The notes under the pieces were generated by a model. That model did not search any database, was not told the DNA's origin, and saw only the letters and a program-made list of their open reading frames with translations. Shown one piece after another: positions 1-7,049 of a DNA stretch of 22,384 nt (position 1 is its first letter; the number at the start of each line of letters is the position of its first letter). A program made the position numbers and the translations under genes. The stretch is from Ignavibacteriaceae bacterium (GTDB lineage: Bacteria; Bacteroidota; Ignavibacteria; Ignavibacteriales; Ignavibacteriaceae), in assembly GCA_013388525.1 (NCBI GenBank), contig JACAFA010000206.1, forward strand, positions 1 through 22,384, written 5' to 3'.

Positions 1-120
1 ACTTTATTTTCGCTTGCACGATTCATAGGGCGTTTACCTCCTTATTTTTTTATTGCTTATTTAGGTAAACGCTCTCTTTTTTTCTACTCCTCTTTACACA
101 ATTTTTGTAACGCTAATTAA
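1..120 (+). CDS. Possible 3' end of an upstream gene (partial, uncertain)
   Basis: Frame 1 is open from the first base to a TAA at 118-120. It reads as a hydrophobic tail (LARFIGRLPPYFFIAYLGKR, then Phe/Ser-rich), which could be the last membrane segment of a polytopic membrane protein. Against this, a strong terminator-like hairpin (27-75 plus T tract) lies inside the reading. Frame 2 instead ends with TAG at 26-28, just where the hairpin begins, which is the more usual place for a gene to stop. Both readings are kept because 40 codons are too few to decide. No family is assigned. Confidence 0.2.
   Translation, partial: TLFSLARFIGRLPPYFFIAYLGKRSLFFYSSLHNFCNAN
27..83 (+). terminator. Intrinsic terminator of the upstream gene
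   Basis: A 13-bp stem pairs 27-39 with 63-75 (core GCGTTTACCT / AGGTAAACGC, one G-U pair). The 23-nt loop is T-rich and the stem is followed by T7 at 77-83. The T tract lies only on the plus-strand side, so it ends a plus-strand transcript entering from the left. Confidence 0.7.
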
Positions 121-133
121 AACTTCTTAAAAA
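102..133 (+). promoter_or_regulatory. Putative promoter of the lectin-like gene
   Basis: ATTTTTGTAA at 101-110 is followed about 20 bases later by TAAAAA at 128-133. The spacing fits a Bacteroidota-type TTTG (-33) / TA-rich (-7) promoter. The same ATTTTTG(TA) element recurs upstream of the genes at 2751, 12534 and 21567. It implies a 5' leader of about 105 nt, AT-rich and without obvious structure. Confidence 0.3.
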
Positions 134-246
134 GTAATTATTTGAATAAAAAATAAATGTTTTTTAAATTAAAGAATATTTATATTTCCAAAGCTTTTTT
201 ACATAACTAATCAATTATCCTAAAACAAACTTAATCGGAGGTCCAT

Positions 247-624
247 ATGAAAAAGATGTTATTAACACTTGGTTTATTTTTAATGGTTTCGGCTGTAGCT
301 CTCAGTCAATCACAGGTTCTAAGTGGTACCTGGGGTGCAAGCACTGATACCAAATCATATACACTCAATGCAAATACCGGTGACAGAACAATTACTATTC
401 AGGTAAACTTCTTGAAGCCTTTTGAGAACAAACCTGATGTTGTTGTTGGAGTTTCATCAATTGATGTTGATAATAATACAGCAGTTAAATATGCAGTAAA
501 ACCAATTTCTGTATCCAGAGATGGATTTACTGTTGAAGTAAAAACCTGGGGCGATACTAAAATATATAGCATTACCGGTTTCTGGGTAGCTCACGCAGAA
601 ACTTCAACAGGTTCTGAGTATTAA
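247..624 (+). CDS. Secreted H-type lectin-like protein
   Basis: This 125-residue protein has a signal peptide (KK followed by a hydrophobic stretch, cleavage near residue 20, ALSQS). The rest is one small beta-rich domain. Its pattern 'F-x-PF...P-x-VVVGV-x2-ID-x-D...GF-x-V-x-V-x-TWGDTKIYSI...W' resembles the H-type lectin fold of Helix pomatia agglutinin and discoidin, which bind sugars as trimers or hexamers. By remembered alignment, the snail sugar-contact Arg of 'NLRV' is Lys here and the His of 'TWHNT' is Gly, so the same GalNAc specificity should not be assumed. There is no T9SS sorting domain or lipobox, so it probably leaves by Sec and stays periplasmic or is released. The start has GGAGG at 237-241, five bases upstream. 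It is monocistronic, flanked by terminators on both sides. Confidence 0.7.
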   Translation: MKKMLLTLGLFLMVSAVALSQSQVLSGTWGASTDTKSYTLNANTGDRTITIQVNFLKPFENKPDVVVGVSSIDVDNNTAVKYAVKPISVSRDGFTVEVKTWGDTKIYSITGFWVAHAETSTGSEY

Positions 625-642
625 GATATATTTGAGTTTATT

Positions 643-682
643 ATGCCGTTATTCTGAAAATGAGTAACGGCATTTTTATTTT
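643..682 (+). terminator. Intrinsic terminator after the lectin-like gene
   Basis: A perfect 9-bp stem, ATGCCGTTA (643-651) with TAACGGCAT (665-673), has a 13-nt loop and is followed by TTTTTATTTT. It separates the lectin gene from the Omp28-like lipoprotein gene. Confidence 0.85.
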
Positions 683-787
683 AAAGAAAATGTTTTTCTC
701 TTATGAACGCGAAAAATTATTTCTTTATTAATTCAGCAATATTGGATAATTTACAGTTAACGATAAAAAAATAATATTTGCTAAGAA

Positions 788-1615
788 ATGATTTACAAAC
801 TTTACTATCTGGTTTTTCTTTTAATATTACTTGTAAGCTGTAATACAAATCCGCCAACTTCTCCTGAAATTACTCCAACCGGAAATATTATTTTGAATTT
901 AAAAGTTGATAATACAGCTATGGTTACATTAGCCAGTAAAGTTGTTATCATAGAAGATTTTGCTAACGTTAGTTGTAATCCTTGCGTAATCTCTAATAAG
1001 ATAGTTGAGCAATTAGCAAATGAAACTTATGGCAGAAGTAAGCTGGTTGCAGTAAAGTTTCCAACAAATTTTCCCGCACCAAATGATCTCTTCTATTTAG
1101 CTGCGAAGGAAATTTGTGATGCAAGGATTAGTTATTACAGTGTATTTTTTGCACCAACCACTATTATAGATGGAATACTAAAACCGATTTCTACAGATTC
1201 AAACAGTGTTAAAGCTGCCGTTGATTCAAGACTTGCAATTACTCCAAGGTTCAATATTAATGTTGATGCTGCTCTCGAAGGAGATTATACAGTTAATGTA
1301 GATATAAAATTTATTGATACTACTTCCTTAAATATGAATGATTTGGTTATACATACTGTGCTAACTGAAACTGATATTGAATTTGAACAAGCTCCCGGCT
1401 CAAATGGTGAGACAAAATTTTATGATGTTACCCGTCTGATGTTTCCTGATAAAGAAGGAACACCGATAAGACAGTTAATCGATCAGGGAGAACAGACCTT
1501 TACATTTGAAGATGCTCTGCTTTCTTCATGGAATCTTGAGAAACTGAATTTCGTGGTTTACATCCAGAATAAATCAACAAAGGAAGTATTTCAAACAGGA
1601 TCAACTTTCGAATAA
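788..1615 (+). CDS. Omp28-like lipoprotein with thioredoxin-type CxxC
   Basis: This 275-residue protein begins with a hydrophobic segment and a lipobox, LLVSC, with the lipid-bearing cysteine at residue 18. Residues about 48-130 look like the thioredoxin-fold part of Omp28-related proteins: 'VVIIEDFANVSC-NPC' with the CxxC at C63/C66, and later 'FAPTTIIDG', the position of the cis-proline loop. Residues about 150-275 match the beta-sandwich half of the family ('VIHTVLTETDIEF', 'RLMFPDKEGT', 'FVVYIQNKSTKEVFQTG'), which recurs in the cargo proteins at 2751 and 4912. Unlike those it has no T9SS domain, so it should be membrane-anchored by lipid. No clear Shine-Dalgarno sequence precedes the ATG. 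A thiol-disulfide or surface-binding role is inferred; the family's real activity is not settled. Confidence 0.75.
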   Translation: MIYKLYYLVFLLILLVSCNTNPPTSPEITPTGNIILNLKVDNTAMVTLASKVVIIEDFANVSCNPCVISNKIVEQLANETYGRSKLVAVKFPTNFPAPNDLFYLAAKEICDARISYYSVFFAPTTIIDGILKPISTDSNSVKAAVDSRLAITPRFNINVDAALEGDYTVNVDIKFIDTTSLNMNDLVIHTVLTETDIEFEQAPGSNGETKFYDVTRLMFPDKEGTPIRQLIDQGEQTFTFEDALLSSWNLEKLNFVVYIQNKSTKEVFQTGSTFE

Positions 1616-1702
1616 AAAATTCTGGACAATTAATTTTCCTGCGAATTCAGCACTCATTTGCACTTACCAATTATTTTTTTTGATACTTTTATTTTCATTT
1701 AT

Positions 1703-1725
1703 TAGTTTATACCCCCAGCGGGGTA
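1703..1725 (+). promoter_or_regulatory. Possible promoter/operator of the TrmB-type regulator
   Basis: A 6-bp inverted repeat, TACCCC-CAGC-GGGGTA (1710-1725), is GC-rich in otherwise AT-rich DNA, 52 bases before the regulator's ATG. It overlaps the right end of a possible -7 element (TAGTTTAT, 1703-1710) that lies 20 bases after TTTG at 1679-1682. A palindrome at that position would suit autorepression or binding of another factor. A hairpin of this size without a T tract is a poor terminator. Confidence 0.3.
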
Positions 1726-1777
1726 AAGTTATTAATTGTTATCCCCTTTTATAGGTAATTGAATAGAAATCACGCCT

Positions 1778-2644
1778 ATGGATACATCAAAATATCTCAG
1801 ATCTTTTATTGAGATTGGGCTTACCGAACGGGAAGCTAAAGTCTATATGACACTCCTGAGTGGTAAGATGTTTACCGTCCTGGAGCTTCAGGAAGCAGTC
1901 AATATTCCACGAACAAAAATTTATGAGGTGCTGAATAAACTCGTCAGCAGAAATATTTGTATTGAAAAAAAATTAGGCAGGAATAAACTTTACGAGGCAG
2001 TTGAACCCAAAATTGCTCTCGAACGGGTCGTTGAATCATACAAGAAAGACCTTGAAAGAAAAGAGCAATTGATCAATCAGATTTCTGAAGTTTTCACACC
2101 CATTTTTCAAAACAGTAAATCAATTGTTAACCCTCTTGAATTTATTGATGTAATGAAGGATAAAGCACAAATTCATAAAAGGTACACTGGCTGTGTAAAA
2201 AGCACCAAAAGAGAGATGTTAACTTTTAACAAAGGACCTTATGCCTGCGATACATCAGACAGACTGGAAGAGCAGGAAGATGAAGAATTTAAACTATTAA
2301 AAAGAGGTGGTTCCTGTAAAGACATTTATGAATTGAAAGAACTTAAAGAAGTTGACTGGCTTTTAAGCTCAGTAAAAAAATCTTTAAAGTTCGGACAGCA
2401 GGCAAGAGTTGTTAAAAAACTCCCGATCAAAATGCTTGTCTTTGACCAGGAAAAAGTAATGTTTGCTCTTGAACAACCGGTGCCCGTACAAAATGAGCTG
2501 ACTATGATTTACATCGAACATAAACAACTTGCAGAAGCCTGCAGCATTTTGTTTTATCATCTTTGGAATCAGGGTGTTGATATTCTTGATGTAGAAAAAG
2601 ATTCAATTAGCAAAATCGAATCATTTGCACTTGTTTCAAATTAA
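1778..2644 (+). CDS. TrmB-family transcriptional regulator
   Basis: This 288-residue cytoplasmic protein has a TrmB-type winged helix-turn-helix at about residues 5-85: 'FIEIGLTEREAKVYMTLL' leads to 'LQEAVNIPRTKIYEVLNKLV', the recognition helix. A short coiled-coil-like Lys/Glu-rich helix follows (about 88-110). The C-terminal effector half ends in 'VPVQNELTMIYIEHKQLAEACSILFYHLW', as in the effector half of TrmB-like proteins. Archaeal TrmB senses sugars; the ligand here cannot be predicted. The start is the first possible in-frame ATG, because a TGA lies shortly upstream, and no Shine-Dalgarno sequence is visible. It stands alone between the Omp28-like lipoprotein and the three Omp28-like cargo genes, so it may control that cluster. 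That is inference from position only. Confidence 0.8.
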   Translation: MDTSKYLRSFIEIGLTEREAKVYMTLLSGKMFTVLELQEAVNIPRTKIYEVLNKLVSRNICIEKKLGRNKLYEAVEPKIALERVVESYKKDLERKEQLINQISEVFTPIFQNSKSIVNPLEFIDVMKDKAQIHKRYTGCVKSTKREMLTFNKGPYACDTSDRLEEQEDEEFKLLKRGGSCKDIYELKELKEVDWLLSSVKKSLKFGQQARVVKKLPIKMLVFDQEKVMFALEQPVPVQNELTMIYIEHKQLAEACSILFYHLWNQGVDILDVEKDSISKIESFALVSN

Positions 2645-2691
2645 AACTGGTATTAAACTTTTCATTAATGAGAAAGAATTAAATAAAAAAA

Positions 2692-2722
2692 TTTTTGCTG
2701 TAAGGATTAATTATTTTATAAC
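2692..2722 (+). promoter_or_regulatory. Putative promoter of the first Omp28-like cargo gene
   Basis: TTTTTG at 2692-2697 is followed after 19 bases by TATAAC (2717-2722). Read as a sigma70-type promoter it is TTGCTG, 16 bases, TATAAC. The expected transcript start is near 2729, about 20 bases before the ATG with its GGAG at 2742-2745. The layout is the same as upstream of 12298. Confidence 0.4.
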
Positions 2723-2750
2723 TACAAATCATTAAACCAATGGAGCTCAT

Positions 2751-4829
2751 ATGAAAAATCTTATAATTTTTATTCTGCTATTACCATCTTTATTGATGGC
2801 ACAAACCTACTTTAACGTAGATTTTAGCGGGACATTTCCACCAACCGGATGGACAATTGATGCGCATGCATCAAACTGGTCTGCATCTACTACTAATAAC
2901 TCAGGTGGTGCTGCCCCCGAAGGAAGGTTCAGCTGGACACCTTCATTTGTTGGGGATTCAAGGCTTATTAGTCCAACAATTAATACAACCGGAAACACTA
3001 CTCTTACAACTGAGTTTAAATACTCTTTAGACCATTATGGTGGTCCATATACAATCGGAGTTGCAACCAGATCTGGTGGTGGAGCCTGGAACATTGTCTG
3101 GCAGATAGTCAATCCAACAGGCTCAATTTCTGCTACTACTGAAATTGTTACAATTAATAATGCGAATGTAGGTGCAACAGATTTTCAGATTTGCTGGTTC
3201 TTCTCAGGAGATTCGTATAATATTAATTACTGGTATCTGGATGATTTCAAACTCTTTGTTCCTCTCGCACACGATGCGATGGTAAAAGATATTCTTGTAG
3301 ACGCCAACTATCCTCCAGGAACGAATTTCACTCCGCAAGCGATATTAAAGAACTTTGGTCTGAATCCGGAAACCTTTGATGCGACATGCGTTATTAAGGT
3401 TGGAGGGAATACGGTTTATACGCAAAATTGTTCACAGGTTAATCTTCCTGCCGGAGCTGAACAAACAGTTTCATTCCCCGCTTATACACTTAATGCGGCG
3501 AATGACATGTATGAAATAACAGTTACTACCAATCTTGCAGGGGACATGGATCCTACAAATGATTCAAGAACTGAGTACTTCAATACATACACAACAGCAA
3601 GAGAAATGGTTATTCTTGAAATCGGAACGGGAACCTGGTGTGTTTACTGTCCCGGAGCTCAGATGGGCGGAGAAGATCTTGTAAATAATGGTCACACTGT
3701 TGCCGTCATCGAACATCATAATGGAGATCCGTTTACAAATTCTTATTCAAATGCAAGAAATACCTATTACGGAATCACCGGTTTTCCTACTGCTGTTTTT
3801 GATGGAGTTGATTATTTTGTTGGCGGCAGCAACACTCAAAGTATGTATCAAAATTATTTACCAATATATCAAAACAGAAAAGCGATAATGTCAGCTTTCT
3901 CCGTCGATATTTTCGGTACTAACTCCGGATTAACATATAATGTTTTAGTCAGGTTAAACAAAGTTGCTGCAATTCCACCAACCTGGAATAATCTCGTTGT
4001 CCATCTTGTTTTAACAGAAACAGATATACCTTTCAGCTGGCAGGGACAAACACAAGTTGATTATTGCCAGAGACTAATGGTTCCTAATGAAAATGGAACA
4101 CAGGTAGATTTAATTAATAACTCATTTATTGAGGTTCCGTTGACATTTACAAAGGACGCTTCATGGGTTACGGAAAAATGTCAGCTTTCTGCTTTCATTC
4201 AAAATCTTGATACCAAAGAGATATTACAGGGAGATAAAGTCTGGATAACTGATTTACAACCCGTTCCTGTTGAATTAACATCATTCACTGCTGAAGAAAC
4301 TTCTGACGGTGTTCTGCTTAAATGGGCTACTGCAACTGAAACAAATAATTATGGATTTGAAATTGAAAGATCACTTAACGGAACTGAATTTTACACAGTT
4401 GCTTTTGTCCAGGGCGCCGGAACAACCACTGAATCAAAAGAATATTCTTATACTGATGATGTTGAATACAAAGGCGGAGAAACTTTCTTCTACAGACTAA
4501 AGCAGGTAGATTTTGATGGCAGAGTTCAGTACAGCGATATCATTGAAGTTGAATTTGATATACCGAAGGATTTTGTTCTGCATCAGAACTATCCAAATCC
4601 ATTTAATCCATCAACCACAATTAAGTATGCTGTGCCGAAAACAAGTCTTGTAAATATAAAAGTCTATGATTTAACCGGTCAGGAAGTTGCTTCGCTTGTT
4701 AACGAGGTGAAAGAAGCCGGAACTTATGAAATTAAATTTGAAGCACGAAGTCTCGCATCAGGAGTATATATTTACAGAATGGTAGCTGATAATTATTCAT
4801 CAGTACGAAAACTTAATGTGCTCAAATAA
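2751..4829 (+). CDS. Omp28-related thioredoxin-fold protein with T9SS sorting domain
   Basis: This 692-residue exported protein is modular. A signal peptide ends near residue 17 (LLMAQ). Residues about 18-172 form a jelly-roll, MAM/cleaved-adhesin-like domain (from 'NVDFSGTFPPTGW' to 'NYWYLDDFKLFVP'). About 173-280 is a CARDB/Ig-like domain ('HDAMVKDILVDANYPPGT'). About 283-500 is the Omp28 unit with W296-C297-V-Y-C300 and the sandwich 'VVHLVLTETDIPF...LSAFIQNLDTKEIL'. About 503-602 is the common linker domain beginning 'PVPVELTSFTA'. The last 90 residues are a canonical type A T9SS sorting domain (QNYPNPFNPSTTI to the final LNVLK). It should be exported by Sec, crossed over the outer membrane by T9SS and displayed or released. 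A surface thiol-disulfide or adhesive role is inferred. GGAG precedes the ATG, and a strong terminator follows. Confidence 0.8.
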   Translation: MKNLIIFILLLPSLLMAQTYFNVDFSGTFPPTGWTIDAHASNWSASTTNNSGGAAPEGRFSWTPSFVGDSRLISPTINTTGNTTLTTEFKYSLDHYGGPYTIGVATRSGGGAWNIVWQIVNPTGSISATTEIVTINNANVGATDFQICWFFSGDSYNINYWYLDDFKLFVPLAHDAMVKDILVDANYPPGTNFTPQAILKNFGLNPETFDATCVIKVGGNTVYTQNCSQVNLPAGAEQTVSFPAYTLNAANDMYEITVTTNLAGDMDPTNDSRTEYFNTYTTAREMVILEIGTGTWCVYCPGAQMGGEDLVNNGHTVAVIEHHNGDPFTNSYSNARNTYYGITGFPTAVFDGVDYFVGGSNTQSMYQNYLPIYQNRKAIMSAFSVDIFGTNSGLTYNVLVRLNKVAAIPPTWNNLVVHLVLTETDIPFSWQGQTQVDYCQRLMVPNENGTQVDLINNSFIEVPLTFTKDASWVTEKCQLSAFIQNLDTKEILQGDKVWITDLQPVPVELTSFTAEETSDGVLLKWATATETNNYGFEIERSLNGTEFYTVAFVQGAGTTTESKEYSYTDDVEYKGGETFFYRLKQVDFDGRVQYSDIIEVEFDIPKDFVLHQNYPNPFNPSTTIKYAVPKTSLVNIKVYDLTGQEVASLVNEVKEAGTYEIKFEARSLASGVYIYRMVADNYSSVRKLNVLK

Positions 4830-4845
4830 AAGATTTTAATTAAAT

Positions 4846-4880
4846 GATGAGGTGTGCTGGTTACACACCTCATCTTATTA
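4846..4880 (+). terminator. Intrinsic terminator between two Omp28-like genes
   Basis: A perfect 11-bp stem, GATGAGGTGTG (4846-4856) with CACACCTCATC (4864-4874), has a 7-nt loop and is followed by TTATTA. The T tract is short, so termination may be partial. Only 37 bases separate it from the next ATG, leaving little room for a separate promoter, so read-through is likely to feed the next gene. Confidence 0.7.
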
Positions 4881-4911
4881 AATAACCAAATATTAAAGGA
4901 AAGCCGGTAAT

Positions 4912-6987
4912 ATGAAAAAGTTATTACTAATTCTGATTATAACAGGTTTTACATTTTTAACAAATGCTTATGATAAACTTTCGCTTGTTGAAAGATTTAC
5001 AAATGTATCTTGTGTACCTTGCGCACAGTTGAATTCAGCCTGGTATACTGCTACCACTCATAATTATGTTAATTCAGGTCTGATATCGCATATAGTTTAT
5101 AATGTTTGGTGGCCCGGAGCCGGAGACCCGATGTATTTGCTCAACCAGGCTGATAATACAACCCGAACAAATTATTATGGTTGTAATTATGTGCCCTGGA
5201 TTGATGTTAACGGTACACACATTTCAGAAACTCAGGGCGCTTTTACTTCTGCCGTGGCGAATGGTAATGCTCAGTATGCACCTTTTAATATTGTTATAAC
5301 TCAGGGAGTAATATCTAACAACATGATAGAAATAGGAGTAAAAATAATCAGGGACCCGTGCGATGTAACTACTTTTGGAAATATTAAATTAAGAGTCGCA
5401 TTAACAGAAAAAACGGTTGCATTTACATATCCGCCGGGTGGTAATGGTGAAAATGTTTTTTATAGCATTTGTAGAAAAATGTTGCCAAATGCAGGCGGTA
5501 GCTCGTTTACTATACCTGCACCCGGAGATTCCACTATGATTAGTTTACAGTATGTTCCTACAACAGCATTTTTACAGGCAGTTAATCTCGACAGTCTGAG
5601 AGTAGTTGCTTTTATTCAGGATGATAACAGCAGACAAATTTATCAATCTAAAATGTATGATCTTAATCAAAATTATATGGCAACCATTTACACTCCGAAC
5701 AACTACTATTTTGGCGCACCGTCCGGAACAGCTGCTTACACTGCTTATATAAAAAATATAGGACTATTTCCTGATACATATAATATCTATCTGAATTTTG
5801 ATGGTCCTTCTGGTTGGTCACAGACCTTTTCCACGATTAATGGAACATTTAATTTAGGTGAAACTGATACTGTGACACTCAATCCCGGAGATTCTACACA
5901 GGTTTTGATAAATGTTAACGCAAACTCAATTGTCGGATACGGAAAAACAACCGCCCAATTTATTTCTTATCAGGGCTCTGCCGGTAATGTTGAATTCAGA
6001 TTCACTACATTTGGACTGGATGTGCTTTTGGTTGATGATGATGGCGGACAAAATTATGAATCATATTTTGAAAATGAATTATTGACATTAAATGAAAATT
6101 ATGGATTGATTCCGGTTCAATATTTATTAGACAATCCGACTAGCGCAACCACATTTAAAATATTAATCTGGAATACAGCAGCAACTGAACCTGGCTTGAA
6201 TAGTAGTGAAATAAATTTAATAAAAACTTATCTGGACTATGGAGGGAGCCTTTATCTGAATGGTGTTGACCTTGCGTACCAGCTTGCTGATCCTTCAAGC
6301 CCATATTATACTTCAGAAACACATGATTTTTTTTCTAACTATTTACACAGCAATTATATTCTAAGGCAGCATCCATCTGTAATAACCCTGGGTATTTCCG
6401 GAGATCCGATTACTGATGGATTAGCAATGATGAATCTTACAGGTGGTACCGGCGCTAATACAATAAATCACTCTCAGGGACGTTATGTAAATCAAATAAG
6501 TGCAGAAGGAATGTATAATGCAAATATACTTTCTTTCTGGCAGAAACCGGATGAACATCCTGCCATCAGAGCTTTTCACGGAATATCTGGTAAAGTTGTT
6601 TTCACAGCTTTCGGTTTTGAATCCATTGCACTTGCCGAGAGAAGAGAATTATTTGCACAGCGTATTATTGACTGGCTTAGTATTCCTGTTGGTGTTGAGG
6701 AAGATTTCTCAAGCTTATTACCTGCCTCATTTGAGTTGCAGCAAAATTATCCGAATCCGTTTAATCCGGTAACAATTATAGAATTCAACGTTTCAAACAC
6801 AGCACCTGTTTCTATTAAAGTTTATGATGTAATAGGCAGAGAGGTAGCTGTTCTTTTAGATGAAGTTAAACAGCCGGGATTTTACAGGGTTTCCTTTGAT
6901 GCTGGAAATCTGGCATCAGGAGTTTATTTTTATGAAATGATTGCAGGAGATTTTTCATCCGTTAAAAAAATGAATTTATTAAAATAA
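4912..6987 (+). CDS. Omp28-like protein fused to an amidotransferase-like-fold domain, T9SS cargo
   Basis: This 691-residue protein has a signal peptide ending near residue 19. The Omp28/thioredoxin unit starts at once (about 22-250): 'LVERFTNVSCVPC' with CxxC at C34/C37, and 'VALTEKTVAFTYPPGGNGENVFY' from the sandwich half. About 260-365 is an Ig-like domain ('NIGLFPDTYNIYL...GPSGW'). About 370-595 resembles the class I glutamine-amidotransferase/ThuA-like alpha/beta fold found in many exported proteins: 'VLLVDDDGGQNYESYF', 'ILIWNTA', 'IKTYLDYGGSLYLNG', 'KVVFTAFGFE'. No catalytic Cys-His pair is evident, so it may only bind. The last 90 residues are a T9SS sorting domain. AAAGGA precedes the ATG, and no terminator is seen before 7050, so the two genes may be cotranscribed. 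It is a close architectural paralogue of the next protein. Confidence 0.8.
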   Translation: MKKLLLILIITGFTFLTNAYDKLSLVERFTNVSCVPCAQLNSAWYTATTHNYVNSGLISHIVYNVWWPGAGDPMYLLNQADNTTRTNYYGCNYVPWIDVNGTHISETQGAFTSAVANGNAQYAPFNIVITQGVISNNMIEIGVKIIRDPCDVTTFGNIKLRVALTEKTVAFTYPPGGNGENVFYSICRKMLPNAGGSSFTIPAPGDSTMISLQYVPTTAFLQAVNLDSLRVVAFIQDDNSRQIYQSKMYDLNQNYMATIYTPNNYYFGAPSGTAAYTAYIKNIGLFPDTYNIYLNFDGPSGWSQTFSTINGTFNLGETDTVTLNPGDSTQVLINVNANSIVGYGKTTAQFISYQGSAGNVEFRFTTFGLDVLLVDDDGGQNYESYFENELLTLNENYGLIPVQYLLDNPTSATTFKILIWNTAATEPGLNSSEINLIKTYLDYGGSLYLNGVDLAYQLADPSSPYYTSETHDFFSNYLHSNYILRQHPSVITLGISGDPITDGLAMMNLTGGTGANTINHSQGRYVNQISAEGMYNANILSFWQKPDEHPAIRAFHGISGKVVFTAFGFESIALAERRELFAQRIIDWLSIPVGVEEDFSSLLPASFELQQNYPNPFNPVTIIEFNVSNTAPVSIKVYDVIGREVAVLLDEVKQPGFYRVSFDAGNLASGVYFYEMIAGDFSSVKKMNLLK

Positions 6988-7049
6988 AATCGAACTGCGC
7001 TTAAAAGAAAATAATAATTTATCAATCATATAATAATTAAGAGGTAGTT

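Noticed and set aside
4846..4874. The 11-bp hairpin as a possible operator for the regulator at 1778
   Set aside because: Its position just after a stop codon and the following T-rich bases fit a terminator better, and it shares no sequence with the palindrome at 1710-1725.
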